From Cuneatibacter caecimuris (GTDB taxonomy: Bacteria; Bacillota; Clostridia; Lachnospirales; Lachnospiraceae), in contig NZ_SGXF01000004.1 in the NCBI RefSeq assembly GCF_004216775.1, positions 186,001 through 250,000 of the forward strand: a stretch of 64,000 nucleotides of DNA, written 5' to 3'. A program made the translations under genes and the position numbers. The notes beneath the pieces were generated by a model, which saw nothing but the letters and a program-made list of their open reading frames with translations, was not told the DNA's origin and made no database searches. This document shows, piece after piece, positions 56,382-64,000 of this stretch (the stretch's first letter is position 1; every line of letters starts with the position of its first letter).

Positions 56382-58124
56382 TTACAGCCGGGTATCCCAC
56401 TTACCGCAGAACACGGTATCATTTGCGGTTCCCTTGAATTCGCTGCCGCCCATGATCTTTTCAATGGTCTGCCGGATCACTTCTCTGGTATGCCCATAGG
56501 AATTGATAAAGGTGTGGATCTGAGGCACATCCCAGAGATGGGTGGTATAGTTCAGGGATACGCCCACAGTAGGCTTCTCCGTAACGAACCAGGGCATTTC
56601 ATTGGAATGGCCCACGGACCAGCGGATGCGGACGTTATTTTCCTGGGCGTAGCCTTTCACATTGATGAACATCATCACAGCATCGTAATTATCCTGAAAG
56701 TCTTTACGGCTTCCGCAGTTTGTCATCAGCGTATTATTCTCAGGACGGACGCCGTATTCCACTTCCAAATCAGCCATGCTGGGAGCTACGCTCACTTCAA
56801 AACCGGCCCGCTGGAGTTCTTCAATCACCACCTGCTTGACAGGGTCGCCTTTATAGGCCCTGGAAACAGGAGTGGAGCCGATGTAGAACAGCCGGATGCG
56901 TTTATGGGTATCGGGACGGATGGGAAGATTCTTCTGTGTATCTTTCACCAGCGTGATGCACTGGTCTGCAGCTTTTTTAGCCAGCTCCAGATGTTCGGGA
57001 CAGCCCACTGTTTTCAGCGCGTCTTCTTCGGGAACAAGGGTTCCGGCTGCCTGGCGTTCATGCAGGTGGAGATGTGCTTTGAGACCAAGGATTCTCTTCA
57101 GCGCGTCCTCCAGGCGCTCAGGTGTGATAACGCCGTTTTCGATGCCTTTGCGCATATAACCAAAATCCTCATCGTAGTCATTGGCATAGAGGAACAGGTC
57201 GCAGCCTGCCGCGATGGTCAATGGTACGGCATATTCCCGCTTCATCATGTTGGCGATACCGCCCATATGGGAGGCATCTGTGATAATCAGTCCGTTAAAG
57301 CCCATTTCACCGCGGAGCAGGTCAGTGAGCAGTTCTGGAGCAAGGGTGGCGGGCATGATATCCTGATCCTGGATGCCGGGGCGCAGCCTGCGGCTCATTT
57401 CCGGCAGAGCGATGTGCCCTACCATAATCGTTTCCAGATCCTCATCAATCATAGCCTGATAAACCCGTCTGTAGGAGTTGTCCCAATCCTCCGCGGAAAG
57501 GTCGTTGACGCCCAGAACAAGGTGCTGGTCCCGGTCTTCCACGCCGTCTCCCGGGAAGTGTTTGCAGCAGCAGGCCACGTTGCTCTGGTGAACACCATCG
57601 ATAAACGCCCGGATATTCTCAATCACCGCCTCGGTTTCATTGCCGAAAGAGCGGGTGTTGATAATGGTGTTGCGCCAGTTCATGAAAATATCGCAGCAGG
57701 GGTTGAACACCCAGCTGGAACCAATGGCTTCGGATTCCTTTCCGGACACATAGCCCATATCAAAAGAGGTCTGGCGTGTGGGAGCCGCGCCGCAGGCAGC
57801 CGCGGTAGCGATATAAGTTCCGTCAGAGCAGGCGCCGTCTCCGCCATTGTCACAGTTGCTGGCCATCAGCATGGGGATTCTGGAATATTTTTGATAATTC
57901 CTGTTCTGTTCCCATACCATCCTGGCAGTCTTGGGCGGATAGCGCAGGCCGGCCTGATGATACTTTTCCACCACTTCTTTAATATCATTCTCGTCATCGC
58001 TTTTCGCCATGAGCACAAAGAGCTGTCCGATTTTTTCTTCCATCGTCATGGAAGCGATGGTGTCCTCTACCCATTTTATATCAGCATCACTGAGATAAAA
58101 TGGCTTTCCCTTTAAATCTACCAT
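56382..58124 (-). CDS. GH3 glycosidase, NagZ-type
   Basis: 580 residues. The GH3 barrel holds the nucleophile D283 in ITDASHMGG. The loop KHFPGDGVEDRDQH (K188 to H201) is the NagZ-type signature whose Asp-His dyad replaces the usual acid/base, pointing to beta-N-acetylglucosaminidase activity. A C-terminal alpha/beta domain (about 400-560) is present, as in two-domain NagZ of Firmicutes. No signal peptide is visible. Possible roles are cell-wall recycling or release of GlcNAc from host glycans. AAAGGAGGAG precedes the ATG. It is divergent from the cysteine desulfurase gene. Confidence 0.9.
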   Translation of the reverse strand: MVDLKGKPFYLSDADIKWVEDTIASMTMEEKIGQLFVLMAKSDDENDIKEVVEKYHQAGLRYPPKTARMVWEQNRNYQKYSRIPMLMASNCDNGGDGACSDGTYIATAAACGAAPTRQTSFDMGYVSGKESEAIGSSWVFNPCCDIFMNWRNTIINTRSFGNETEAVIENIRAFIDGVHQSNVACCCKHFPGDGVEDRDQHLVLGVNDLSAEDWDNSYRRVYQAMIDEDLETIMVGHIALPEMSRRLRPGIQDQDIMPATLAPELLTDLLRGEMGFNGLIITDASHMGGIANMMKREYAVPLTIAAGCDLFLYANDYDEDFGYMRKGIENGVITPERLEDALKRILGLKAHLHLHERQAAGTLVPEEDALKTVGCPEHLELAKKAADQCITLVKDTQKNLPIRPDTHKRIRLFYIGSTPVSRAYKGDPVKQVVIEELQRAGFEVSVAPSMADLEVEYGVRPENNTLMTNCGSRKDFQDNYDAVMMFINVKGYAQENNVRIRWSVGHSNEMPWFVTEKPTVGVSLNYTTHLWDVPQIHTFINSYGHTREVIRQTIEKIMGGSEFKGTANDTVFCGKWDTRL

Positions 58125-58310
58125 AGAAAACTCCTCCTTTTTGGTATACTTTCTCTCTTATTATTAAAGTATAGCATGGCTGGGACAGGCTACCCAGCAA
58201 ATATTTTCCTGCCTTCTGGCAAAAATCTACAAGATTAGGAAGTATGCGCACGGTATATGTGTGAAGAATATCATATAGTATGGAAAGATCCCGAAAGGAG
58301 CAAAATCACA

Positions 58311-59486
58311 ATGAAACCGATGATTTATCTGGATCACGCAGCCACCACCGGCGTGCGTCCGGAAGTGCTGGAGGAAATGCTCCCATATCTGCAGGAGGAA
58401 TACGGTAACCCGTCTTCTGTCTATGATCTGGCAGGCAGGAGCAGGAAAGCGGTGGAGGAAGCCAGACAGCGGATTGCTGGAGGAATCGGCGCAAAGCCGG
58501 AGGAAATTTATTTTACGGGAGGCGGAAGCGAGTCGGACAACTGGGTGCTGAAAGGGATTGCTTCTCTTCATCCCCATTGTCATATCATCACCACCAGAAT
58601 TGAACACCATGCCGTCCTCCATGCCTGTGAATGGCTGGAACAGCAGGGGATGCGCTTGACGTATCTTCCGGTGAATGAACAGGGAATGGTATCTGCGGAA
58701 CAGGTGAGAAAAGCGATCCGTCCTGACACGGTGCTGATTTCTGTCATGTTTGCCAACAACGAAATAGGAACGATTCAGCCCATCAGGGAAATTGGCAGGA
58801 TTGCCCGGCGTGCCCATGTGCTGTTCCATACGGACGCGGTGCAGGCATTCGGACACGTTCCGATAGATGTGAATGAGATGAATATAGACCTGATGAGTGC
58901 CAGCGCCCACAAACTGAGCGGCCCCAAAGGCGTTGGGATGCTGTATATAAAAGCAGGAATCGAGCTGCCGCCTCTGATTCATGGCGGCGGGCAGGAACGC
59001 CATATGCGGGCCGGGACAGAAAATGTGCCGGGGATTGCCGGATTCGGCAAGGCTGCCCAGCTGGCATTTAGCACCATGAGAGAGCGGTCAGAAAAAATCA
59101 GCGGCCTGCGGGATTATCTGATCAGGCAGGTGCTGGCGCTGGTTCCCTACACCAGGCTGAACGGAAGCAGAGGAAGAAGGCTGCCGGGCAACGCTAATTT
59201 CAGCTTTCAGTTTATTGAAGGAGAATCATTGCTGGTGCTGCTGGATACAAGAGGAATCTGCGCCTCTGCGGGAAGCGCCTGTTCCACAGGCTCTCCGGAA
59301 CCGTCCCACGTGCTTACAGCCATCGGGCTGCCCAAAGAACTGGCCCACGCTTCGGTCCGGCTCACGATTGGGGAAGAAAATACAAAAGAAGAGATAGATT
59401 ATACAATCCAGCAGATTATGGAATTGGTATCCCGGCTGAGGGAAGTATCTGATGAATACGACGCGTTTACCAGGCAGCAGGGCTGA
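58311..59486 (+). CDS. Cysteine desulfurase (NifS/IscS-like)
   Basis: 391 residues. The PLP Lys lies in SASAHKLSGPKGVG and the catalytic Cys in CASAGSACSTGSPEPSHVL, as in group I desulfurases. The enzyme takes sulfur from cysteine for tRNA thiolation or Fe-S clusters; thiI, which often follows in Lachnospiraceae, is absent. The ATG at 58311 is ten bases after AAAGGAG; a longer in-frame start is unlikely. Confidence 0.93.
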   Translation: MKPMIYLDHAATTGVRPEVLEEMLPYLQEEYGNPSSVYDLAGRSRKAVEEARQRIAGGIGAKPEEIYFTGGGSESDNWVLKGIASLHPHCHIITTRIEHHAVLHACEWLEQQGMRLTYLPVNEQGMVSAEQVRKAIRPDTVLISVMFANNEIGTIQPIREIGRIARRAHVLFHTDAVQAFGHVPIDVNEMNIDLMSASAHKLSGPKGVGMLYIKAGIELPPLIHGGGQERHMRAGTENVPGIAGFGKAAQLAFSTMRERSEKISGLRDYLIRQVLALVPYTRLNGSRGRRLPGNANFSFQFIEGESLLVLLDTRGICASAGSACSTGSPEPSHVLTAIGLPKELAHASVRLTIGEENTKEEIDYTIQQIMELVSRLREVSDEYDAFTRQQG

Positions 59487-59498
59487 ACAGGAAATCCC

Positions 59499-59527
59499 TT
59501 GCACAAATGACTGCAAGTTGCTATAAT
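59499..59527 (+). promoter_or_regulatory. asnS promoter
   Basis: TTGCAC (59499-59504) and TATAAT (59522-59527), 17 bp apart. The leader is about 30 bases, so no T-box can be present. Confidence 0.75.
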
Positions 59528-59564
59528 GAGTTTTATAAACTTACGGGAGAACAGGAGAAAGATT

Positions 59565-60953
59565 ATGGATCTGACAACAGTAAGAGAGATTTTTAAAAAC
59601 AAGGAAGCATATCTGGATAAAGAGGTGCAGGTGGGCGGCTGGGTCCGCAGCAACCGCGGTTCCAAGGCCTTTGGCTTTGTAGTGCTGAATGACGGCACTT
59701 ATTTTGAACCCATACAGGTAGTATATCACGATACCATGGATAATTTTGCTGATATTTCTAAATGCAACGTAGGGGCTGCGCTGATTGTGCGCGGCACACT
59801 GGTGGCTACCCCCGAGGCGAAGCAGCCTTTTGAAATCCAGGCGGAGGAGGTGACTGTAGAGGGGCCCAGCGCGCCGGATTACCCCCTGCAGAAGAAACGC
59901 CACAGTTTTGAATACCTGCGCACCATTGCACATCTGCGCCCCCGCACCAACACGTTTCAGGCAGTATTCCGCGTGCGTTCCCTGATCGCCTATGCGATTC
60001 ACCAGTACTTCCAGGAGCGCCAGTTCGTTTATGTGCATACGCCGCTGATCACCAGCAGCGACTGCGAAGGCGCGGGCGAGATGTTCCAGGTGACTACGCT
60101 GGACCTGAAAAACGCACCCCTGACAGAGGACGGGGCGATTGATTACAGCCAGGATTTTTTTGGAAAGGAAACGAACCTGACGGTGAGCGGACAGTTAAAC
60201 GGTGAGACTTACGCCATGGCTTTCCGCAACATTTATACCTTTGGACCTACCTTCCGTGCTGAGAATTCCAACACCACGCGCCATGCGGCAGAATTCTGGA
60301 TGATCGAGCCGGAAATCGCTTTTGCCGACCTGGACGACGATATGGACCTGGCAGAGGGGATGCTGAAGCATGTCATCCGCTACGTTCTGGAGAATGCGCC
60401 GGAGGAGATGAATTTTTTCAACAGCTTTGTGGATAAAGGGCTGCTGGACCGGCTGAACGGCGTGCTGAATTCTGAATTCGGCAGGGTGACCTATACAGAT
60501 GCAGTGAAGATTCTGGAAGAGAATAACCACCGATTCGAGTATAAAGTTTCCTGGGGATGCGATCTGCAGACAGAGCACGAGCGGTTCCTGACAGAGGAGG
60601 TCTTTAAACGCCCGGTATTCGTGACTGATTATCCGAAGGAAATTAAAGCTTTCTATATGAAGCTGAATGAGGACGGCAAAACAGTGGCCGCGATGGATTG
60701 CCTGGTTCCGGGAATCGGTGAGATTATCGGCGGCAGCCAGAGAGAGGATAACTATGACAAGCTGGTGGCCCGTATGGAAGAGCTGGGGCTGAAGAAGGAG
60801 GACTATGAGTTCTATCTGGATCTCCGCCGCTTCGGCAGCACGCGCCATGCCGGCTTCGGGCTGGGGTTTGAACGCTGCGTGATGTACCTGACCGGCATGG
60901 GGAATATCCGCGACGTGATTCCGTTCCCCAGGACCGTAAAGAACTGCGATTGA
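59565..60953 (+). CDS. asnS: Asparaginyl-tRNA synthetase
   Basis: 462 residues. An N-terminal OB-fold anticodon-binding domain ([20 protein letters not shown]) is followed by the class II catalytic core with [30 protein letters not shown] and the motif 3 [15 protein letters not shown]. It charges tRNA-Asn directly. AGGAG precedes the ATG at 59565. The stop overlaps the next ATG as TGATG. Confidence 0.97.
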   Translation: MDLTTVREIFKNKEAYLDKEVQVGGWVRSNRGSKAFGFVVLNDGTYFEPIQVVYHDTMDNFADISKCNVGAALIVRGTLVATPEAKQPFEIQAEEVTVEGPSAPDYPLQKKRHSFEYLRTIAHLRPRTNTFQAVFRVRSLIAYAIHQYFQERQFVYVHTPLITSSDCEGAGEMFQVTTLDLKNAPLTEDGAIDYSQDFFGKETNLTVSGQLNGETYAMAFRNIYTFGPTFRAENSNTTRHAAEFWMIEPEIAFADLDDDMDLAEGMLKHVIRYVLENAPEEMNFFNSFVDKGLLDRLNGVLNSEFGRVTYTDAVKILEENNHRFEYKVSWGCDLQTEHERFLTEEVFKRPVFVTDYPKEIKAFYMKLNEDGKTVAAMDCLVPGIGEIIGGSQREDNYDKLVARMEELGLKKEDYEFYLDLRRFGSTRHAGFGLGFERCVMYLTGMGNIRDVIPFPRTVKNCD

Positions 60954-62014
60954 TGAAGTTTATTCATATTGCGGATATCCACCTGGGAGCAGCGCCTGAC
61001 CTGGGGCGCCCCTGGAGCAAGGCGAGGGCGAAGGAAATCTGGGATACCTTCAGCGAGGTGGTTGCGGTGTGCAACCGGGATGCAGTGGACCTGCTGCTGA
61101 TCGCGGGAGACCTGTTTCACAGACAGCCGCTGAAACGGGAATTAAAGGAAGCTGATTACCAGTTTTCCACGCTGACGCACACAAAGGTAGTGATGATAGC
61201 CGGAAATCATGACTACCTGAGACCTGGGTCTGTTTATGATGAATTCCAATGGTGCAGCCAGGTCACATTTTTAAAAAATGAAGAAATGCAGTCAGCCTGT
61301 TTCCCGGAGCTGAATACCTGTGTACAGGGCTTCAGCTATCGGCAGCAGGAGATTTTGGAACCGCTTCTGGACGGGGCGCGCCCGGTGGAAAAAGGGCAGG
61401 GACACTGTATCCTTCTGGCCCACGGCGGGGATGAGAAACACCTGCCTTTTCAACGGAAGCGGCTGGCTGCAGCAGGATTTGATTATGTAGCCCTTGGGCA
61501 TATTCACAAGCCGCAGATCTGGAAGGAAGAGAGGATCGCCTATTCCGGTTCTCTGGAGCCTACGGACAAAAACGATCTGGGCAGCAGAGGCTATATACTG
61601 GGAGAGCTGGAAAGCGGTAAGCTGAGCCTGAAATTTGTGCCGGCAGCGAAGCGGGAATACCTTAGGGTAAAACTGGTGCTGACGCCTTCTTCCACAGAAG
61701 GCGCATTGTGCAGAAAGGTGCAGGAGGTTGTGAATCTTTATGGCAGGCAGAATCTATACCGCCTGCTGCTGGAAGGGGAATACGACCCGGAAGCGCCCCT
61801 GCAGCTGGACAGGCTTCCGGGACTGGGGAATATTGTAGAGGTGACAGATGATTCTGTACCCCACTATGATCTGGTACAGCTGGCTCAGGAGCACCGGCAT
61901 GATATTATCGGTATGTATCTGCAGAGTTTCGGGGATCTGGAAGGGCTGTCAGAGGTGCAGAAAAAAGCATTATATTATGGTATCACAGCGCTGATGGGGA
62001 GGAAGGGCCGATGA
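60953..62014 (+). CDS. YhaO/SbcD-like metallophosphoesterase
   Basis: 353 residues. Motifs of calcineurin-like phosphoesterases are complete: DIHLG, GDLFHRQPL, AGNHDYL, HGGDEKH and LGHIHKP. The family is the nuclease partner of an SMC-like ATPase, here the next gene, as in the YhaO-YhaN or SbcD-SbcC pairs, and acts on DNA ends. The start overlaps asnS and the end overlaps the ATPase gene as ATGA. Confidence 0.88.
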   Translation: MKFIHIADIHLGAAPDLGRPWSKARAKEIWDTFSEVVAVCNRDAVDLLLIAGDLFHRQPLKRELKEADYQFSTLTHTKVVMIAGNHDYLRPGSVYDEFQWCSQVTFLKNEEMQSACFPELNTCVQGFSYRQQEILEPLLDGARPVEKGQGHCILLAHGGDEKHLPFQRKRLAAAGFDYVALGHIHKPQIWKEERIAYSGSLEPTDKNDLGSRGYILGELESGKLSLKFVPAAKREYLRVKLVLTPSSTEGALCRKVQEVVNLYGRQNLYRLLLEGEYDPEAPLQLDRLPGLGNIVEVTDDSVPHYDLVQLAQEHRHDIIGMYLQSFGDLEGLSEVQKKALYYGITALMGRKGR

Positions 62015-63690
62015 ATATTACAGAAATCACCATGACCCATTTTGGCAAATTCCATGGAAAGACCATGACCTTTCAGCCGGGGATCAATGTGATATACGGA
62101 CGCAATGAATCCGGGAAATCCACGATACATACCTTTATCCAGGGAATGTTCTGGGGGATTGAGAAACAGCGGGGCAGAGCGTCTAAAAATGATGTTTACA
62201 GCAGGTATGAGCCCTGGGATAACCAGGGAGGATACGGCGGCGTCCTGCGGTTTGAGATCAGAGGAGTTTCCTACAGGATTGAAAGAAGCTTTCTGAAGAC
62301 GGATAAATGGGTGAGGCTGATCGATGAAACCCATGGAAGAGAGCTGGCGCCGGCCCAGGAAAAAATAGAAGAGCTTCTGGGCGGCATGAACGAAACCAGC
62401 TATGTGAATACAGTGAGCGTAGCCCAGATGAAAGCAGCTACGGATTCCGGCCTGGCGGATGAGCTGAAAAATTACATTGCGAATCTGAACAATGCGGGCA
62501 ATCTGGAAGTGGATTTTCCCGCTGCAGAAGGATATCTGGTTTCTGAACGGCGCAGACTGGAATCATTGCAGGATGCAGAGGCTGGCAGGCGCAGTGTGGC
62601 ATGCCGGGAGGAAATGGATCTTCTGGAAAAACAGTGCATGATTCTGGAAAGGACTCAGAAACAGTCTGCCGGACAGATCAGAGAGATGGAAGAGAGAAGG
62701 GCTGCTTTGCTCCGGGATGCAGATGGAAGAGACGCAGTGCATCGGGAGACGCTGCGCCAGATGGAGAATAAGCGGGCCCAGATGGAAAGGGAGCTGGAGC
62801 AGATGACCGGCGGGCAGGAGTTCAGGCAAAGAAAGAATGCCGCGGGACCTGTGCTGGCGGCATTGGCGGTAATGGCAGGAATCCTGACAGTGCTCGCTTA
62901 TTTTGAAATAATCCCCTTTTGGATGAATCTTACGGAGACACTGATTGCAGGAGGCTGTGAAGCGGCGGTATTTATCCTGGGGGTAGCGCTTTGGATTGCT
63001 CATGATAAGAAAGCCAGGCGCTATAATATGATTTTTCAACATCAGGAAGAAATACGAAGGCTGGACAATGCCTGCAGGGCCGCGTCGGAGCGGTATCAAC
63101 CGGCTGACAGGGCGGAGATCGAGAAACTGGACCAGGAGCTGAAGCAGCTTCATAATACGGCCGGCCGCGCGGGTTGGGAGCAGGAAAAATGCCAGGAGGA
63201 GAGGAACCGTCTGGCTGAGGAACTGGAAGAGCTTAAACAGGAATGCGCGGATAATGAAAAGCGGGCGGAAGAAATCCAGGCTCTGGAGCTTGCGATCCGT
63301 ACGATGAAGGAGCTTTCGGGCAGGATTCAAAACTCTTTTGGCAGCAGGCTTCATGAAATGAGCTCACAGCTGCTTTCCAGGATGACCGAGGGTAAATATA
63401 CCGACCTGGTGATCCATGAAGATATGAGCGTTTATATCAATACCAGGGAAAAGCTGATTCCTTTGGAACAGGTGAGCCGGGGGACCATGGAGCAGATTTA
63501 CCTGGCAATCAGGCTGGCCGCGGCAAAAGTGCTGTGGCCGGAAGAACCCATGCCTCTTTTGGTGGACGATCTGTTTGTGCATTATGATGATGTGCGGATG
63601 CAAAATACGCTGAAACTTCTGCAGGAACAGGAGAATCAGCTGATTTTGTTTACCTGCCACAGGCGGGAGGAAGAAAATCTGGGGATGTAA
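62011..63690 (+). CDS. YhaN-like SMC-type ATPase with a membrane hairpin
   Basis: 559 residues. Walker A GRNESGKST (30-38) is at the N-terminus; the C-terminus holds the signature VSRGTMEQIYLAIRL and Walker B PLLVDDLFVHYDD. Between the two are coiled coils interrupted by two hydrophobic stretches (about 275-336: PVLAALAVMAGILTVLAYF and GCEAAVFILGVALWIA). It is shorter than SbcC. With the phosphoesterase it likely forms a membrane-attached DNA repair or defence complex. Function beyond this family assignment is unproven. Confidence 0.85.
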   Translation: MNITEITMTHFGKFHGKTMTFQPGINVIYGRNESGKSTIHTFIQGMFWGIEKQRGRASKNDVYSRYEPWDNQGGYGGVLRFEIRGVSYRIERSFLKTDKWVRLIDETHGRELAPAQEKIEELLGGMNETSYVNTVSVAQMKAATDSGLADELKNYIANLNNAGNLEVDFPAAEGYLVSERRRLESLQDAEAGRRSVACREEMDLLEKQCMILERTQKQSAGQIREMEERRAALLRDADGRDAVHRETLRQMENKRAQMERELEQMTGGQEFRQRKNAAGPVLAALAVMAGILTVLAYFEIIPFWMNLTETLIAGGCEAAVFILGVALWIAHDKKARRYNMIFQHQEEIRRLDNACRAASERYQPADRAEIEKLDQELKQLHNTAGRAGWEQEKCQEERNRLAEELEELKQECADNEKRAEEIQALELAIRTMKELSGRIQNSFGSRLHEMSSQLLSRMTEGKYTDLVIHEDMSVYINTREKLIPLEQVSRGTMEQIYLAIRLAAAKVLWPEEPMPLLVDDLFVHYDDVRMQNTLKLLQEQENQLILFTCHRREEENLGM

Positions 63691-63702
63691 TAAATATGTG
63701 CG

Positions 63703-63744
63703 GCCGGTGCTGCCTGGATCTTAGTATCCAGATGCAGCACCGGC
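63703..63744 (+). terminator. Hairpin after the ATPase gene
   Basis: GCCGGTGCTGC (63703-63713) pairs with GCAGCACCGGC (63734-63744), with an inner CTGGAT/ATCCAG stem. The T-run is weak. The following ~175 bases are AT-rich, with a possible -35 TTGACC at 63784 but no convincing -10 at normal spacing. Confidence 0.65.
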
Positions 63745-63921
63745 TGCTTTATGCAAAAAAATGTTTACAGCAGAAAAAAATTCTTGACCTTTATGCTGTG
63801 GTATATAGATGAGAGTTGATTAAGGAGTAGGATTTTTCTAGAATATGAATAGATCGGGAATACATAATTTTACAAATGCCGGAAAAGATATTCTGTATCT
63901 ATAGATTCTGGAGGATTTTAC

Positions 63922-64000
63922 ATGCAAACAATGGGATATCACAACTTAACAATGTTTGAAGAATATCTGAAACAAGAAGAAAAAAGCCAGGCTACTCTGG
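63922..64000 (+). CDS. Tyrosine recombinase/integrase, N-terminal fragment
   Basis: 26 codons before the window ends. MQTMGYHNLTMFEEYLKQEE followed by KSQATL resembles the SAM-like N-terminal domain of XerC/XerD-type recombinases, where an EEKS-x-x-T-L stretch opens the core-binding domain. GGAGG precedes the ATG at good spacing. The catalytic domain is not visible, so a phage, ICE or chromosomal role is open. Confidence 0.6.
   Translation, partial: MQTMGYHNLTMFEEYLKQEEKSQATL

Noticed and set aside
56490-58115. A 541-codon plus-strand frame opposite the GH3 gene.
   Set aside because: The minus strand encodes GH3 motifs over the full length; the antisense translation matches nothing and lacks a ribosome site.
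59528-59564. A T-box before asnS.
   Set aside because: The leader is only about 30 bases, too short for a T-box.
63845-63904. A 19-codon frame before the recombinase gene.
   Set aside because: The nearest ribosome-like site is too far from the ATG, and nothing supports translation.

Overview
The window looks like chromosomal DNA of a spore-forming, strictly anaerobic Clostridia species of the Lachnospiraceae type (gut commensal, Blautia-like). The evidence is a SipL-type spore-coat protein, SpmB, a YwmB-family protein, an oxygen-sensitive sulfatase-maturating enzyme, a Na+-type F-ATP synthase, and very large carbohydrate-active proteins with Cys-rich stalks and PPTGD sorting signals. No plasmid, phage structural genes or CRISPR array is visible. 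The species assignment is inference; no search was run.

Layout. 1-3.3 kb: a MerR regulator with azlC and azlD (azlD cut by the window edge), then a Cys-type sulfatase. 3.4-9.2 kb: a SipL-like protein, an AraC regulator divergent from a GH120 beta-xylosidase, and a lipoprotein behind a structured leader. 9.3-15.1 kb: a 1901-residue cell-surface protein (two LamG-like domains, a parallel beta-helix, Cys-rich repeats, sortase signal). 15.3-24.2 kb: a DUF402 gene and a complete F1Fo-ATP synthase operon whose c subunit carries the Na+-site residues, trailed by an HMA protein and TcdA. 24.3-35.2 kb: small regulators, then a LacI repressor divergent from a 2908-residue surface protein with three GH43-like propellers, two F5/8C domains and the same Cys-rich tail. 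35.2-41.9 kb: palindromic intergenic elements, signal peptidase, YwmB-like protein, a kinase-fold/AlkC pair and a MATE transporter behind a leader attenuator. 41.8-49.3 kb: BirA-controlled bioY, an envelope cluster ending in cvpA and spmB, tRNA-Lys, the sulfatase-maturating enzyme and a CPBP protease. 49.4-64 kb: housekeeping genes (a PurF paralogue without its glutaminase Cys, an oxidoreductase, Sua5, a pseudo-LMW-PTP, RpiB, a second MATE, BlaI, GH3, cysteine desulfurase, AsnS, a YhaO/YhaN pair) and the first codons of a tyrosine recombinase.

How it fits together. Much of the window concerns host or plant glycans: sulfatase with its activase, GH120, GH3, and two giant wall-anchored proteins. 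Three intergenic sites share the core AAGCGGTT. Two flank the promoter of the 2908-residue protein next to a LacI gene, and the third lies in the leader before the lipoprotein and the 1901-residue protein, so one LacI-family repressor may coordinate both loci. The two giant genes also share a threefold, nearly identical 123-bp repeat in direct orientation about 20.3 kb apart, enclosing the whole ATP synthase operon.

The most notable unexplained items are a compact candidate small RNA at 56.27 kb with its own promoter and terminator, the MATE leader with an intrinsic terminator and a 25-codon reading frame overlapping the MATE start, the two enzymes that keep their fold but have lost the catalytic Cys (PurF-like and LMW-PTP-like), and the Cys-rich repeat module itself.
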